A stretch of DNA of 64,000 nucleotides from Suillus spraguei (lineage: Eukaryota > Basidiomycota > Agaricomycetes > Boletales > Suillaceae). Under the pieces are notes generated by a model, which was not told the origin of the DNA, did not search any database, and saw nothing but the letters and a program-made list of their open reading frames with translations. Both the position numbers and the translations under genes were made by a program. Positions 24,580-36,379 of this stretch are shown here, piece by piece. Each line of letters opens with the position of its first letter. Position 1 is the stretch's first letter. The stretch spans positions 121,844 through 185,843 of the forward strand of contig JABCPU010000102.1 of the NCBI GenBank assembly GCA_016800925.1, read 5' to 3'.

Positions 24580-26384
24580 AGCTTTGACTGGTGAAGCATG
24601 GATTTATGAGCTTATGACAGGTCACCCTAATAGAATCCACCACAATCTTAGTGTTAGCCTTGAAGTCTTTGAAGTGCTGGTGAAGATTTTGCAACAAAAT
24701 GGTATCCAATGGTCTCATAATGACATCTCAGTGAGGAACAACTAGGGATTTTTTGTACACCTGTTGACTGGGCTTTCAACTTGCCATCTTGATGAGCAAT
24801 TTCAGTATTCCCCTGATACTATTGCTGGATGAGTACTCAACCTTTGTCTGAGATGTATCAATATTCTACTGAATTCTTTTGTGTATTAGATACTTCAAAA
24901 ACTTGCTTAAACTTTTTCTCACTGTAGCGAGAAAAGTCACGCTGACCGTCAAAACCCCGTTTTCGACAAGCGTCTTGTTAACGTCTGCGGTGGCAACTGA
25001 AGGATTTCCTTATAGCGACGAAATAACCTTTTCACTTCACTAACACGGAACTGTTCTTCTTCCCACGAACCCTTACCGGATCCTCGCGCTGATGCCCTCA
25101 TGTCCCGTCCTATTCCATCTAGAATCCATTGGTGCGTAGTTACTTGCTTCCGCCGTTACTAAACCTACAGCAGGATTTACCTTATATCTCAAGGAACCGC
25201 TGCACGCTGTGCACCTCATAATTAAGTACCCCATTTATTTTCTATCTCGCTACCGGACTCGCATAACTATCTCATATGCGCTCGTATATGTTAAAAAAGG
25301 ACTGAACATACATACCGTTATTTTTATTCCCATTACATCCCTTCACTAGGACTTAGTATCAGAAATGCTCGCTAGTCACAATCTATTTGCATTGAACTCT
25401 TCTCCATTCGAACCACACTCATTGATTTAACCGCCGGTAACTTTACTGCTCGAAGTACCATGCGACTTTCAACTTCATACTCGTAACCAGACCGCAGCCA
25501 GTGATCTCGCTGGGTCGCTTTCTCTTCATCTGTGTTCCCGCTCATACGGAAGTTGCCGCTACTGCTACCGCACCGCCGGTAGTTATAACATTTTTGTCTC
25601 ACCCAAGTAACTTTGTTCCTGCCCTCGCTAGCTAACCGTTGCAGCTATCGTTACACACGTGTACCGCTGACATACCGCTACCACCACTAACCTCGGAAAT
25701 CAGAATCCTCGTTGCCATTTTAGTACTTCATTGTTTCCTTTGCACTAACTTAGAAGGAATTGCTTCTATCTGCAGTCCTCTTGGGTCGAACATCTCACTC
25801 GCGCCTTTAGTAGGATTAATGCTGCGTTTATACTTAGGCCAGCGCTAGTTTCTTCATTTCATCGGACAACATATTCTATTCATCACAAGTCCACTTACCC
25901 ATGATAGGGACTCTCCTATCCTCCAAAATTCAGGATGGCCCTCATTTTTGCTTTTTGATGAATGTATTGGTGCTATAGATAGCACACACATCCAAGTCAT
26001 TGCCTCAGCCAGCCAGCATGCCACCATATGCAACCATAAGATATTTTTATCCTAGAACTATCTCTTTGCATGTGACCACAATTGTTTTTATATACTCACT
26101 TTGTGGTTGGGATGGCTCTGTTGCCAATGGTGAATGGTGCACTCTGGAATGATGTGTGTGCACATGATTTTGCCTTATCCCCAGGCAAATACCTGCTTGT
26201 GGATGCTGGCTTTGGTACATGTGATGCACTGTTAGTGCCATACCATGATGTCCATGAACTTGGTGATGGCCCAGCAGATGCTCCAGAGAGCCAGAGAGCT
26301 GATAATCATTGTGATTGGATTGCTAGGGAGATATGGGAAGATTATCTTACAGTACGTATAGCACAAGGTAACCCAGTTGATTGA
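24580..26384 (+). pseudogene. PIF/Harbinger transposase relic, split by a B element
   Basis: The N-terminal part (24600-24900) reads YELMTGHPNRIHHNLSVSLE and GLSTCHLDEQFQYSPDTIAG, matching the conserved start of Harbinger/HARBI1-type transposases (GHP.R....LRM, GLS.R...ERFQ.S..TI). The catalytic part resumes after the B element. ECIGAIDSTHIQ at about 25955-25990 carries the first Asp of the DDE_4 domain, and GKYLLVDAGFGTCDALLVPY at about 26180-26240 carries the second. The Glu region (normally RNVVERIFG) is absent: the frame jumps to a C-terminal tail ending DWIAREIWEDYL, so an internal deletion is likely. Several stops and a frame change confirm a dead copy. The myb-like second gene of Harbinger elements was not found. 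Confidence 0.75.
24923..25860 (+). mobile_element. B-family repeat inserted in the Harbinger relic
   Basis: A complete B copy of 938 bp, from TGTAGCGAGAAAAGTCACGC to GCTAGTTTCTTCATTTC, lying between the N-terminal and catalytic parts of the Harbinger transposase. It retains many CpG sites, unlike its host. The flanks (CTCAC and ATCGG) do not form a TSD, so the site may have been eroded. Confidence 0.75.
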
Positions 26385-26389
26385 AGTAT

Positions 26390-27520
26390 ACTACTAGTTT
26401 GTGCGCTCTGCCTTTCAAATATTTCAACAATCAATTCAATTGTTTGCATGTATTATAGTGTTTGACAAATTTCAGCCAGCCTCCTCCTCATCCAATTAGA
26501 CCTCAGATTATTGCCCTTCAAATATAAAAATGCCATAGCCTGATTTTTCTGGCTCACAAAAAACTGTGTTATCATCAGCCAAGTATGTAGCATCACTGAT
26601 AATATCAATGGTAAGTGCAAAGTCAGGCATAACAGAGGGCAGAGGGCAGAGGAGGTGGTAACAGATGGTAGCTGAGAGTGCTTTCCCGATAGAGGGTTGA
26701 TGTTAGAATCCATTATGCTGACCTTATGCTTGCCCTGGCTGGCACTCGTTAATGCTAAGGGTGAGCTTATGGAAGGAATGCGAGTAGGAAAATGGGTGGT
26801 AGCTATGTCTGCAGAAATCTCATTGGTGGCGATAGATAGCTCACAGAGGTAGAGTTCTGCAGAAGGGCAAGTGCTAGTGGAAGGTTTTATGGAAGGTGGG
26901 GCATGCTGGTAGCAGATGTGATAGAGCTGGCATGATTCTTTCTCCAATGGATGTGAATTTCTTTGGCTTACATATTAGCCATCAACAAGTCAAAGATCTC
27001 AAAATGTTTCAATCCTTTATTCTTGAATTGTTTGGCATTCAGATTCAACTTGAAAAAGACACATTGGGATCCAGAGCAGCAATAGGGTGCACAGTACTCA
27101 CTTTGACAGCAAGGTAAGCCTTCTTGAGAAATGAAAACTTTATCTTACAGGCTGAATAAGTTTTGGCCCCACCCTTCTGGTTTTTAAACACCTCTGCAAG
27201 GTATGTAGAAGCTCCTGTATAGATTTTCTTGGGGAAAGTGGTACCATCTGTGTCAGACCTGTTTGTCTCAAGTCAAGCTAAGAGTTCAGAGTCAATGCAC
27301 AAGGCATATAAGACTATGAACTCTGACTATGGATGAGTTGTTGTAAATAAATGTAAACAATACCTAGTATAGTAATGTCCTCAAAGTGTCCTAAAGTGTG
27401 GACATTGAAATGTCCTCAATGTCACCAAAGTGTCCTCAAAGTCCTTGAAGTCCTTGAACTAACTAAGTGTGAAGTCAACATAATTAACACTGTTATCATA
27501 GAGGTATCTAAGAAGGGTGG
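26390..27520. other. No recognisable gene; short direct repeats at 27376-27460
   Basis: A 164-codon minus-strand frame (26453-26947), rich in Ser, Leu and His, has no recognised domain. From 27376 to 27460 the words TGTCCTCAA and AGTGTCC recur several times as a degenerate minisatellite. Confidence 0.45.
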
Positions 27521-29371
27521 TGTAGTGAGCAAAGTCATGCTGACCGTCAAACCCCCGTTTTTGACAAGTGCCTCATTACCGTCTGCAGCAGCAACCGAGC
27601 AATTTCCTTATAGCGAGCAAATAGCCTTTTTGCTCCACTAAGGCGGAACCATTCTTATCCCATGGACCCTTACCAGATCCTCGTGCTGATGCCCTCATGT
27701 CCCGTCCAAATCCATCTAGATCCATTGGTGCGTAGTTACTTCACTTCTGCCATTACTAAATCTATGGCAGGACTTACCTTACGTCTCAAGGGGCCGCTGC
27801 ATGACACGCATCACTTAACTAATACCCTGTTTATTTTCCTTCTCACTACCGGACTCGCCTAATTATCTTGTACGCGCTTGAATATGTTAAAAGGACTCAT
27901 CATACATACTGTTACAGTTACTGCCTGTTACATCCCGTCACTTGGACTTAGTATCAGAACACTCACTAGTTGGAATCTATTTGCCTTGGAACCTTTCTCC
28001 ATTTGATCTTGCTCATTGACTTAACCACCAGTAACTTAACCACTCAAAGTACCGCGCAACTTTCAACTTCACTACTTGTAACTGGACCGTTGTCTTGCTA
28101 CTTAAGGGTCTTATATAGAATGCGTATACAGTGACAACACAACTGTACAGGGATAAGACTTCTTGCTAGTCCTTAAATACACAGTCTCCAACTTTTCTAC
28201 TTCGTGGGAGATAACGTGCTGAGTTCTTGGGTGGGTATCTTTCAATGGTCTTTCTCTTGAAGATCTGTGTGAAAGTGTTGAGTTTGAGATTGAAGTAGTG
28301 TTGTATAGTAGGTATGTTTCACCCTAGTAGATCTTGTTTCAACCTATGATAGTATGTTTCAACTTTGTCATGTTTTCCAAGTGCGTGTCTCCCCTTCCTT
28401 TGAAAGAGAGAGTCTTTAGATCTGTGTACGTAAAGCTTAGTCTGAGAGCTGTTAGATATTATATAGTCAACCCCTGTAAGGTAGTATATAATGCAGAGTA
28501 GATATAGATTTCTTAGTCTTACTTCAAGGCTAGTATGCCTGCACTTTCAGTTCTTATGGTTCTCACACAGTTGAAGACAAGAGTGTAAAGTGGGAAGCTG
28601 TTATTACAGGTAAAAATGGGCTCCTTATATACCTTTTGGAGGCCCTGCTTACTAAGCATGATTCTACACATAAATTGGTAAGAAACCTTCCTATTTAGTG
28701 TGTTGAGTCAGCTTATTTTACTAAGTACATTATAAATACAGTGATTTCTTACAAAGCATGACAAAAGGCTGTTGGGTCATCTCATGGATTAGTCATGCAA
28801 AAGCTGACAAACCAAGCCTTTTGGGTGAGCTTACTCATCCTTTTTACTAAGTAGATTACAAATAAAGTTCAAATCTTACAAAGATCTTACAAAGCATGAT
28901 AAATCATGACAAAACATGATGAGTCAAGTCTGAAAGTCTTATAAATTATCAAATTTGAGAATAGAAAGTTTTGGAATAAAATGAAAGGGGATAGAATATG
29001 AAGGAACTAAATTGAAGTAAAAATATAAAAGACAATCAAAGTGTGAGCAAAAAATATGGGACAACTTAGAGATATAGTATGCACTGTTGGATCTTTCCTA
29101 TCACTCCTTCTTATATATTAGCTTGGTATGAATCTCATACCATGTATGACACCATGGCCAGTGATCTTGCTGGGTCACTACTTCTTTCACCACCTCTTTC
29201 ATCCCCTACTTCACTCATATGGAGCTGCCGTAACTGCTACCACTACCACACCACAGGTAGTAACATTATATTCGTTTTGCAGGAGTTTCTTTTGTTCTTG
29301 CTCTCGCTAGCTAACTGCTACAGCTACTCTTACTACGTGGGTACCAAGGCCAGTGGTAGTTTCTTTGTTTC
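27521..29371 (+). mobile_element. B-family repeat split by an LTR-like insertion
   Basis: The 5' part of B (27521-28090, start TGTAGTGAGCAAAGTC) and its 3' part (29151-29371, end TTTCTTTGTTTC) are in the right order and orientation, with element F between them. The outer flanks are GGTGG and AGCGG, an imperfect TSD candidate. Confidence 0.65.
28091..29150. mobile_element. Element F, solo-LTR-like, nested in B
   Basis: A 1060-bp insertion starting TGTCTTGCTACTTAAGGG and ending CCATGTATGAC. ACCGT (28086-28090) precedes it and ACCAT (29151-29155) follows it. The one mismatch is a CpG-type transition, and uninterrupted B copies have ACCG at this position. No coding region. No second copy was seen in the window. 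Confidence 0.5.
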
Positions 29372-29519
29372 AGCGGTCTCTTCTTCTAGCCTCCAATGAG
29401 CAGCCTCTTTACAGCCAGATCTAATGTTAGATTGAGACTCTATCGCTGCACTGGAGTCTCCAGAGTGATGAGAGTGAGAGCGATGAGAGGCAGACTAGTC
29501 ACAATCCGACATGTGGTCT

Positions 29520-30617
29520 ACAATGATTGGTATGAAAGATATTGCTAATGTATATGTGCCAATCACCTTCCAAAGATCATGGGATCAGAGTCACATGACA
29601 CTGAAGTTGAATTTTGATTTGAATTTCTTGATTGAAATTCATGTCCAGACACATGCCATTCCCCATCTTATTCCTGACTCCACCATCCCCGCTGCAGAAG
29701 ATAAGAGAAGAAGCAATCACATGCCATAACATTGCTATGCAAAGATGGCTGAATGATCCCGAGGAGATAAGTACAAACCATGGAAAGTCAGTGATAAAGT
29801 TTGGTTATTGGCAGCTAATCTTAGACTGAAACTCCCATCTTGGAAACTTGTGCTGAAATGATATGGACCATTCCTGATCATTGAGGTCTTATCTCCCATC
29901 ATATTCAAACTCCTTGTCACAACCCACAAACAAATTAATGCAAGGGCAGAGACTAGGACTCAAACTAAGGTTGTCACAAAGAGAAGAGGAGCAAGGACGT
30001 CTTGGATTGCTACAGTTGTAGATACAAGAGGTTTGAACTAAAGAACTACTACAGCGAAACTAGCTAACTATATACACATATTGAAACTGAGATACAAACT
30101 GAGTTTGAAACTACTAGCCAATCATAAAATAGAAATGAGAATTGTACGATGTGATGGTTGTGACATTGTTATGACATCATATTCTAGAAGGTTCTAAGAT
30201 CACGTGACACTATCTTATCTTATCTTATCTTATCTTATCCGATAGCATCATAAAAGATCTCTTCATCTTCATCAGGAAGTTCGGTTATAGAAGCAGTTAT
30301 AGGGATTTCGATGGAGTTTGTGTTTGTCTTAGCGCTGGGTTTAGATGCTTTAGGGAAATTGAGAAAAGAGTAATGATTTGTATTTGGAATTCGTGACACT
30401 CCGACTCCCTCTGCAGTGGAAGATCCACCCTGTGTTCCATGACAATGTCTTATCATCTTATAATGAAAATGACAACCATGGTCTGAACTTCCTAGAACTG
30501 CCACCTGACATCATCAAAGAAGAAGAAGAGTACGAGGTTGAAGCTATTATTTCCCACAAAGGTACCAGCAAGCGCTGAGGGTACCTTGTAACGTGGAAAG
30601 GATATTTATTGGGAGAT
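29520..30617 (+). pseudogene. Ty3/gypsy chromovirus pol C-terminus, interrupted
   Basis: From 29770 to 29910 the plus strand reads SDKVWLLAANLRLKLPSWKL and then YGPFLIIEVLSPIIFKL, the GPY/F module at the end of a chromovirus integrase. Past the solo LTR, 30404-30610 reads PLQWKIHPVFHDNVLSSY, then EEYEVEAIISHKG and YLVTWKGYLLGD, the junction to a chromodomain. A TGA replaces Arg within the GPY/F module and another interrupts the chromodomain after SKR. The chromodomain is cut after WKGYLLGD, where a C repeat begins. Upstream, 29520-29690 is degenerate. Protease, RT and RNase H are absent. Confidence 0.8.
29915..30398 (-). mobile_element. Solo LTR inside chromovirus pol
   Basis: A 484-bp insertion with ends TGTCAC...GTGACA, flanked by CTCCT (29910-29914) and CTCCG (30399-30403), a TSD with one mismatch. 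The host reading frame runs from FKL directly into RLPLQW when the insertion is ignored, which confirms the borders. It contains (TTATC)n near 30210. A truncated second copy lies at 20637-21005. Nothing internal is present, so it is a solo LTR. Confidence 0.8.
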
Positions 30618-31065
30618 TGTTACCAACATGCAAAACTGGGGCTACTAAGAAGTCCTGGTCTTACATGGGGTTGTACTGGAGGGACAGAAAGTCGAAGGGG
30701 CTTGGCCTCAGCTCGTATGCTGTGCCCCTTACCTGAGTACGTGCCTTTAATTTCGGATGAAGTCCAAGGGAGAGTTATAGTGAAGTCTGGACGGAGTCCA
30801 GATGAACTCTGTAGGACAGGATAGCTTGATAGAGCTCCGAAGGACTTCTGGATGAGTGCAGGAATGCGCCGGAACTATTTCCAGATGGTAGGGAGTAATG
30901 GTAAGACTACTGGAACAAGTTCCAAGTAGAATGGATGAAGGATGGACTCCTGGACAAAGTCCAGGGCAGGATAGGAGCAAAGCTCCGGAGGGACAGATGA
31001 TCCATAGGTGTCGGAGGATAGGATAGGATAGGTCTGGAGGACCAGAGGTCCGAAGGTCCAGAGCT

Positions 31066-31197
31066 TGGAGGAGCGGAAGAGTGGAAGAGCGGAGGAGCGG
31101 AAGAGCGGAAGAGCGGAAGAGCGGAAGAGCGGAAGAGCGGAAGAGCGGAAGAGCGGAAGAGCGGAAGAGCGGACGAGCGGACGAGCGGACGAGCAGA
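31066..31197. repeat. 8-bp minisatellite (GAGCGGAA variant)
   Basis: About 16 tandem copies of an 8-bp unit, mostly GAGCGGAA here, in contrast to GAGCGGAG in the other C copies. Confidence 0.9.
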
Positions 31198-31824
31198 TGA
31201 TCGAATGAGTGTAGCTCTATGGATCTTAGGGGAAGTGTTGACTACTAGAGGGGAGTAGGTCTGTATATGGTATAGAAATAGTATAGACTACTCCGGACAA
31301 GGTCCAGAATAGAAACAGACAGGATAAGACTACCAAAGGTAGAGTTGGAGGTGAAACGGATGAGAGACAGGAAATGGATGAAGTCTGAAAAGGATATAGG
31401 ACAAAGGATCAAGGCTCCGGCCTAGGGAATGATCCCATAGGTCTGAGTCAGAAGCTTACAAAGGCCAGAGCCCAAGTGCAAGAACAGAAACGGATTCATA
31501 TAGACATGGTAATAAGATACAGAAGTCAAAGGAATATACAGAAGTAGGAAAGCAATGATCAGATTGAGGTCTGCAGGAGTTGTACTACAAGTTTATATAC
31601 TGTAGGTAGCATGCCAGAAGGCAAGTAAGGATAGTCCAAGACTATGTTTGAGGCATTGCGGAACACAAGGCTATGAACTCAGAAATAAGACTTGTACGAA
31701 ATATCTTATCAAGACGGAAGTCAAGATAACCGAAAGCCAGAGGTGCAAATATAACCAAAAGCCAGACACAGGTATTAGCCTAAAAGGCGTAACGTGCAGG
31801 TGTGCAGGAATAGTTTCGGATATG

Positions 31825-31985
31825 AGCATGGATTGGATATGGACATGGATTGGATATGGACATGGATTGGATATGGACACGGATTGGATGTGGACATGGA
31901 TTGGATGGCTGGATCAGATCAGATGGATGGACTGAGTCGGATATGGATATGGATTAGATATGGATGAATATGGATTGGAGTGGAT
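31825..31985. repeat. TGGATATGGACA tandem array
   Basis: Imperfect repeats of about 18 bp built from GGATATGGACATGGATT. The same array sits at the same place in other C copies (33800-33890 inverted, 44080-44190, 46800-46940 inverted), with different copy numbers. Confidence 0.8.
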
Positions 31986-32117
31986 GGGTGGATTGGATAT
32001 GTGAGCTGGATTGGATGGGTGGACTAGGATGTATGGTTGGGTGTCCAGATGTCCATGGATCAGACCTGAATGTACGGTATATGACATGACAATTCCTAAG
32101 TACCATGTGTACCATAG

Positions 32118-32885
32118 TGTTAAGACCGTACTCAAAGGTAGAGAGATCCAAAGGGCTTTGGCCTCAGTTTGTGCACTGTGCCCCTTTCCCGAGTAATGCC
32201 CCTTATTTCAGGGAGAAGTTATACGTCCGAAGATCCGGAAGGAGTTGCGTGACGGATCTGGACATCCGAAGATATCAGATATGATATGTCCGAAGGTTAT
32301 CCGGAACATAGGAATAGAATGAAGATTAAGACTAGCTTCGGAATGAGTTCCTAACTAGAAACTAACAGAAATAGACTATCCAAAGATAGAGTCGGAGATA
32401 AAGACTATAGGAATCAATCCCAAGTCTTGGAAGATGACTTAGAGCAGAGAGTGACTCAAGTCCAGAGGAAGCAGAATGAGTAGAATCTAAGATGATATTT
32501 GAACTAAGGTTCTACAGAGATCTACAAGTGGTTTATATACTGTCAGTATCTAATACGCATAATCACAAGTCCGGGACTGAGGGCTATGTATGAAGTGTAA
32601 CGGAAGTCTATTAGTTAATGCACAGCAGATCAGTAAGCATGAATCAGAAATGAACACAGGTAACGGATCAGTGACACAGGACGGAAATATACACAGCCGG
32701 AATACCGGAAACAGGAGGAATGACGAAAGGAGATAGATGCAGATATACACAAGGGACTTAAGGTGCGAGAAGTGGGCACATTCGGATGGGTGATCCGGAC
32801 AGGATCTGTGGACCAGACAGAAATGGAATCGATCTGATCTGATTGGATATGGTTGGATCTGGGATTAGAAGTATGGTATATGACA
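32118..32885 (+). mobile_element. D-family solo LTR with TSD CATAG
   Basis: 768 bp from TGTTAAGACCGTACTC to AGTATGGTATATGACA, flanked by CATAG on both sides (32113-32117 and 32886-32890). Non-coding. Its ends resemble those of C (TGTTA...GGTATATGACA), so C and D are probably related LTR families. Confidence 0.85.
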
Positions 32886-32899
32886 CATAGAGGGAAAAG

Positions 32900-33293
32900 T
32901 AAAAGTACTGGAATGTGCAAAGAGTCCTTTTCAACATGTACTGTGAACGGCCAGAATACATAGCAAGAATGGTAGCGAGATAGAGATATTTAGCTAAGAG
33001 GCATGCAGCGAGCAAGCGGTGTCACAGAAGGTAAGGTAAGTCTTGCCGTAGCTTTAGTAACGGTGGAAATGAATATGCTACACACCAATGGATCTTAGAC
33101 GGAAATGGAATGGACAGGAGGACATCGGTAGTGAGATTTGGTAAGGGGCAAGGATCCACGGAGCAAAAATGGTACTGGCAAAGCAAAAAGGCTAATGCTC
33201 ACTATAGGGGATTTCTCAGTAGCCGCTGTAGGCAGTAACGAGACACTTGTGTAAAATGGCACTTTCATGGTCAGCATGACTTTGTTCGCTACA
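32900..33293 (-). mobile_element. B-family fragment, diverged subtype
   Basis: Inverted B sequence ending in the complement of TGTAGCGAACAAAGTCATGC. The inner end is cut. It lies head to head with the next B copy, separated by only a few bases. Confidence 0.65.
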
Positions 33294-33696
33294 TCGGTGT
33301 AGCGAACAAAGTCATGCTGACTGTCAAACCCCCATTTTCAACAAGCGTCTCATTACCGTCTGCAGTGGCAATCAAATAATTCCCTTATAGTGAGCATATA
33401 GCCTTTTCGCTCCACTAAGGCAGAATCATTCTTACTCCATAGACCCTTACTGGATCCTTGCACCGATGCCCTCATGTCCCATCCAATTCCATCTAGATCC
33501 ATTGGTGCATAGTTACTTCACTTCCACCATTACTAAACCTACAGCAGGATTTACCTTATGTCTCAAGGGGCCGCTGCATACTGTGCACCTCTTTACTAAC
33601 ACCCTGTTTATTTTCTATCTCACTACTGGACTCGCCTAATTATCTTGTACGTGCATGAATACAGTGGCTCAAAAAAGTGTCACAGGGCTTCCTGAC

Positions 33697-35024
33697 TGTC
33701 ATATACCGTACATTCAGGTCTAGATCAAACCCAATCCATGGACATCCAGACACCCAACCTACACATATCTGATCCACCCATCCACTCCAGTTCACATATC
33801 CGATCCACCCATCCACTCCAATCCATATCCATCCATGTCCATATCCAATCCGTGTCCATATCCAATCCATGTCCATATCCGATCCGAGTTCATATCCGAA
33901 CTATTCCCGCGCACCTGCGCATTATCCCTTTTAGAATATACCTGTGTCTCTGGCTTCTGGGTATCTCTGTGCTTCCGGTTCTCGGTGATCTCTGCCTCCG
34001 TCTTGATAAGTATTTCGTACAAGCTTCATCTCCGAGTTCATAGCCTTATGTCCCACTGTACTTACTAATGTGTTTCTGACATAGCCTCGGACTATCCGTA
34101 CTTACCCTCCGGCATGCTCCTACAGTATATAAACTTGTAGTACAACTCCTGCAGACCTTAGTCTGATTCATTGTTCCTACTTCTGTATATTCCTTTGATT
34201 ACTCTGTATCCTGTTATCATGTCTATATAACTCCGTCTCCGTTCTTGCACTTGGGCTCCGGCCCTTGTAAGCTTCCAACTCAGGCCTATGGGATTACTCC
34301 CTAGGCCGGAGCTTTGATCCTACGTCCTATAATCTGTTCGGACTTCGTCCATCTCCGTCTATCATCTGTTTCACCTCCGACTCTACCTTTGGTAGTCTTA
34401 TACTGTCTGTTTCTATTCCGGACCTACTCCTCTCTAGTAGCCAACACTTCCTCTAAGATCCACAGAGCTACGCTCATCCGATCATCCGCTCCTCCGCTCC
34501 TCCGCTCCTCCGCTCCTCCGCTCCTCCGCTCCTCCGCTCCTCCGCTCCTCCGCTCCTCCGCTCCTCCGCTCCTCCGAGCTCCGGACCTTCAGACCCCTAG
34601 TCCTTCGGATCCATCCTATCCTATCCTCTGACATCTATGGATCATCTTTCCCTCCGGAGCTCTGCTCCTATCCTGCCCTGGACTTTGTCCAGCGGTCCAT
34701 CCTTCATCCGTTCTACTTGGAGCTTGTTCCAGTAGTGTTACCATTACTCCCTACCTTCCGGAAATAGTTCCGGCGCATTCCCGCGCTCATCCGGAAGTCC
34801 ATCGGAGCTCTGTCGAGCTATCCTGCCTTAGAGTTCGTCCGGACCCTCCATCCGGACTCCACCAGAACTCTCCCTTGGACTTCATCCGAAATTAAGGGCA
34901 CATACTCGGGTAAGGGGCACAGCGTACGAGCTGAGGCCAAGCCCCTTTGACTTACAACCCTTCGGTACAACCCCATGTAAGACCAGGACTTCTTGCTAAT
35001 CTCCGGTTTTGCATGGTCGTAACA
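33697..35024 (-). mobile_element. C-family solo LTR with exact TSD CTGAC
   Basis: 1328 bp from TGTCATATACCGTAC to GGTCGTAACA, preceded by CTGAC (33692-33696) and followed by CTGAC (35025-35029). TG...CA ends plus a 5-bp TSD identify C as an LTR. Minisatellite at 34486-34576. Confidence 0.85.
34486..34576. repeat. 8-bp minisatellite (CTCCGCTC)
   Basis: About 11 tandem units, the complement of the GAGCGGAG unit. It creates a spurious proline/leucine-rich open frame. Confidence 0.9.
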
Positions 35025-35903
35025 CTGACACCTCACTATGGCTTAGTCATATTTCCACACCCTGACTCACAGTGAAGCAATTACACAAATTTCCACAAAC
35101 ATTCAGACACTTTTGTGAGCCACTGTATGTTAAAAGGACTCATCATACATACCATTACGGTTACTTCCCATTACATCCCATCTCTTGGACTTAGTATCTG
35201 AATGCTCGCTAGTCTGAATCTGATTGCCTTTGAACTTTTCTCTGTTCAAACCTTGCTCATTGATTTAACCGCTTGAAGTACCATGCTACTCATAACCAGA
35301 CCATAGCCAGTGATCTCACTGGGTCGCTACCCCTTTGACTGCCTCTTTCATTGCCTACCTCGCTTGTACAGAGCCGCTGCTACCACACCGCGGGTAGTAG
35401 CATTACATTCATTTCACAGAAGTTTCTTTTGTTCTTGCTCTTGCTAGCTAACTGCTACAGCTACTCTTACTGCGCGAGTACTGCTGACATCACACTAGTA
35501 CCGCCGACATACCACAGCCGCCGCTAACTTCGGAAGTCGAAGTCTTTGTTTCTATATTGGTTCTTTCATGTTTCCTTCGCACTAACTTAGAAGGAATTGC
35601 TTCTATTGCAGTCCTCTCGAGTTGAACATCTCACTTGCACCTTCAGTAGGATTATTGTTGCACTTATACTTAGGCCAGCAGTAGTTTCTTCATTTCACCG
35701 GTACTAAGATTCTTAAGCCAGCAGTGTCTACCACCAAAAGTACCCCACCCTCAGTACCAGCACCTGCAACTTCTTCATTGTCTACCAATGCCGCCAACCA
35801 ACCTGCGCCCCAATACAGGTACCAGCACCCGCTAGAAGACAAGGATGCTGATAGATGCGTTGTTGACTGTATACTGGACTCTGATGTTACCATACCAGTA
35901 TGG

Positions 35904-36378
35904 TGTAAAGATACAATCTAGCCTGGGCTGTAGATAAACCATGGCCTAAGCTAGTATGCGAGTCTAGTGCTCTGCCTAGTCTGCTACTCTTGCAAGGCAA
36001 GCATGTTCGACCCTAAAGGGAATGCTAAGTTAGTATAGTTTGATAATACCGAGCCTGTGGTGCAAGATTGGCATCAGAGGTAGCGAGATGCTAACAGTGA
36101 CCTCTGGTCCATGGGAAACTAGTGGTAATACTAGCGGTAAGCGCAGGAAAGTGGTAGACAAGTGGTAGTGCAAGCGATAAAACTGTGGTAAAGCATGGAA
36201 AATTCTGCAGTAAAACAAGTGGTAAAGCTGCGGTAAGCGTGGGAAAGCGGTAGTGCAAGTGGTAAAGAGCGGTGGTGTGTGCAGCGGTAAAGCAATTCTT
36301 AGAAACAGTGACTTTGGTAAAGGACTTTATTTAGTAGTGACAGTAGTGGTGACTATTCCTAAGTACTGTGTGTACTAG
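35904..36378 (+). mobile_element. A'-family 5' fragment
   Basis: Starts TGTAAAGATACAATCTAGCC and matches the first half of the A' copy at 45691, including the GCGGTAA-rich stretch. It is cut just after GTGTACTAGAGGAGGGAAGT, where B sequence begins. Confidence 0.7.
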
Positions 36379-36379
36379 A

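Larger units (their letters stand above)
30618..32086 (+). mobile_element. C-family LTR, complete copy
   Basis: Runs from TGTTACCAACATGCAAAAC to GTACGGTATATGACA, 1469 bp. Includes the purine-rich 8-bp minisatellite and, near the end, a TGGATATGGACA tandem array. The flanks GAGAT and TGACA do not match. The left flank is chromovirus DNA and the right flank is a 30-bp A' piece, so one side has been rearranged. Confidence 0.75.
33662..35125. mobile_element. Tc1/mariner-type MITE (131 bp) split by a C repeat
   Basis: The outer ends are CAGTGGCTCAAAAAAGTGTC and the complement of CAGTGGCTCACAAAAGTGTC: 20-bp TIRs with one mismatch. The dinucleotide TA lies on each side (33660-33661 and 35126-35127), the target duplication typical of Tc1/mariner elements. 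Without the C insertion and one of its TSD copies the element is 131 bp and non-coding. Confidence 0.85.
33298..35697 (+). mobile_element. B-family host of a two-step nested insertion
   Basis: The 5' part is 33298-33659 (TGTAGCGAACAAAGTCATGC) and the 3' part is 35128-35697 (ending CAGTAGTTTCTTCATTTCA). The outer flanks are ATCGG and ACCGG, a TSD candidate differing by one C/T. It is split at a TA by a Tc1/mariner-type MITE that itself holds a C repeat. Confidence 0.75.

Noticed and set aside
26453..26947. 164-codon minus-strand frame as the second (myb-like) gene of the Harbinger element
   Set aside because: No SANT/myb residues are visible; composition is low-complexity Ser/Leu.
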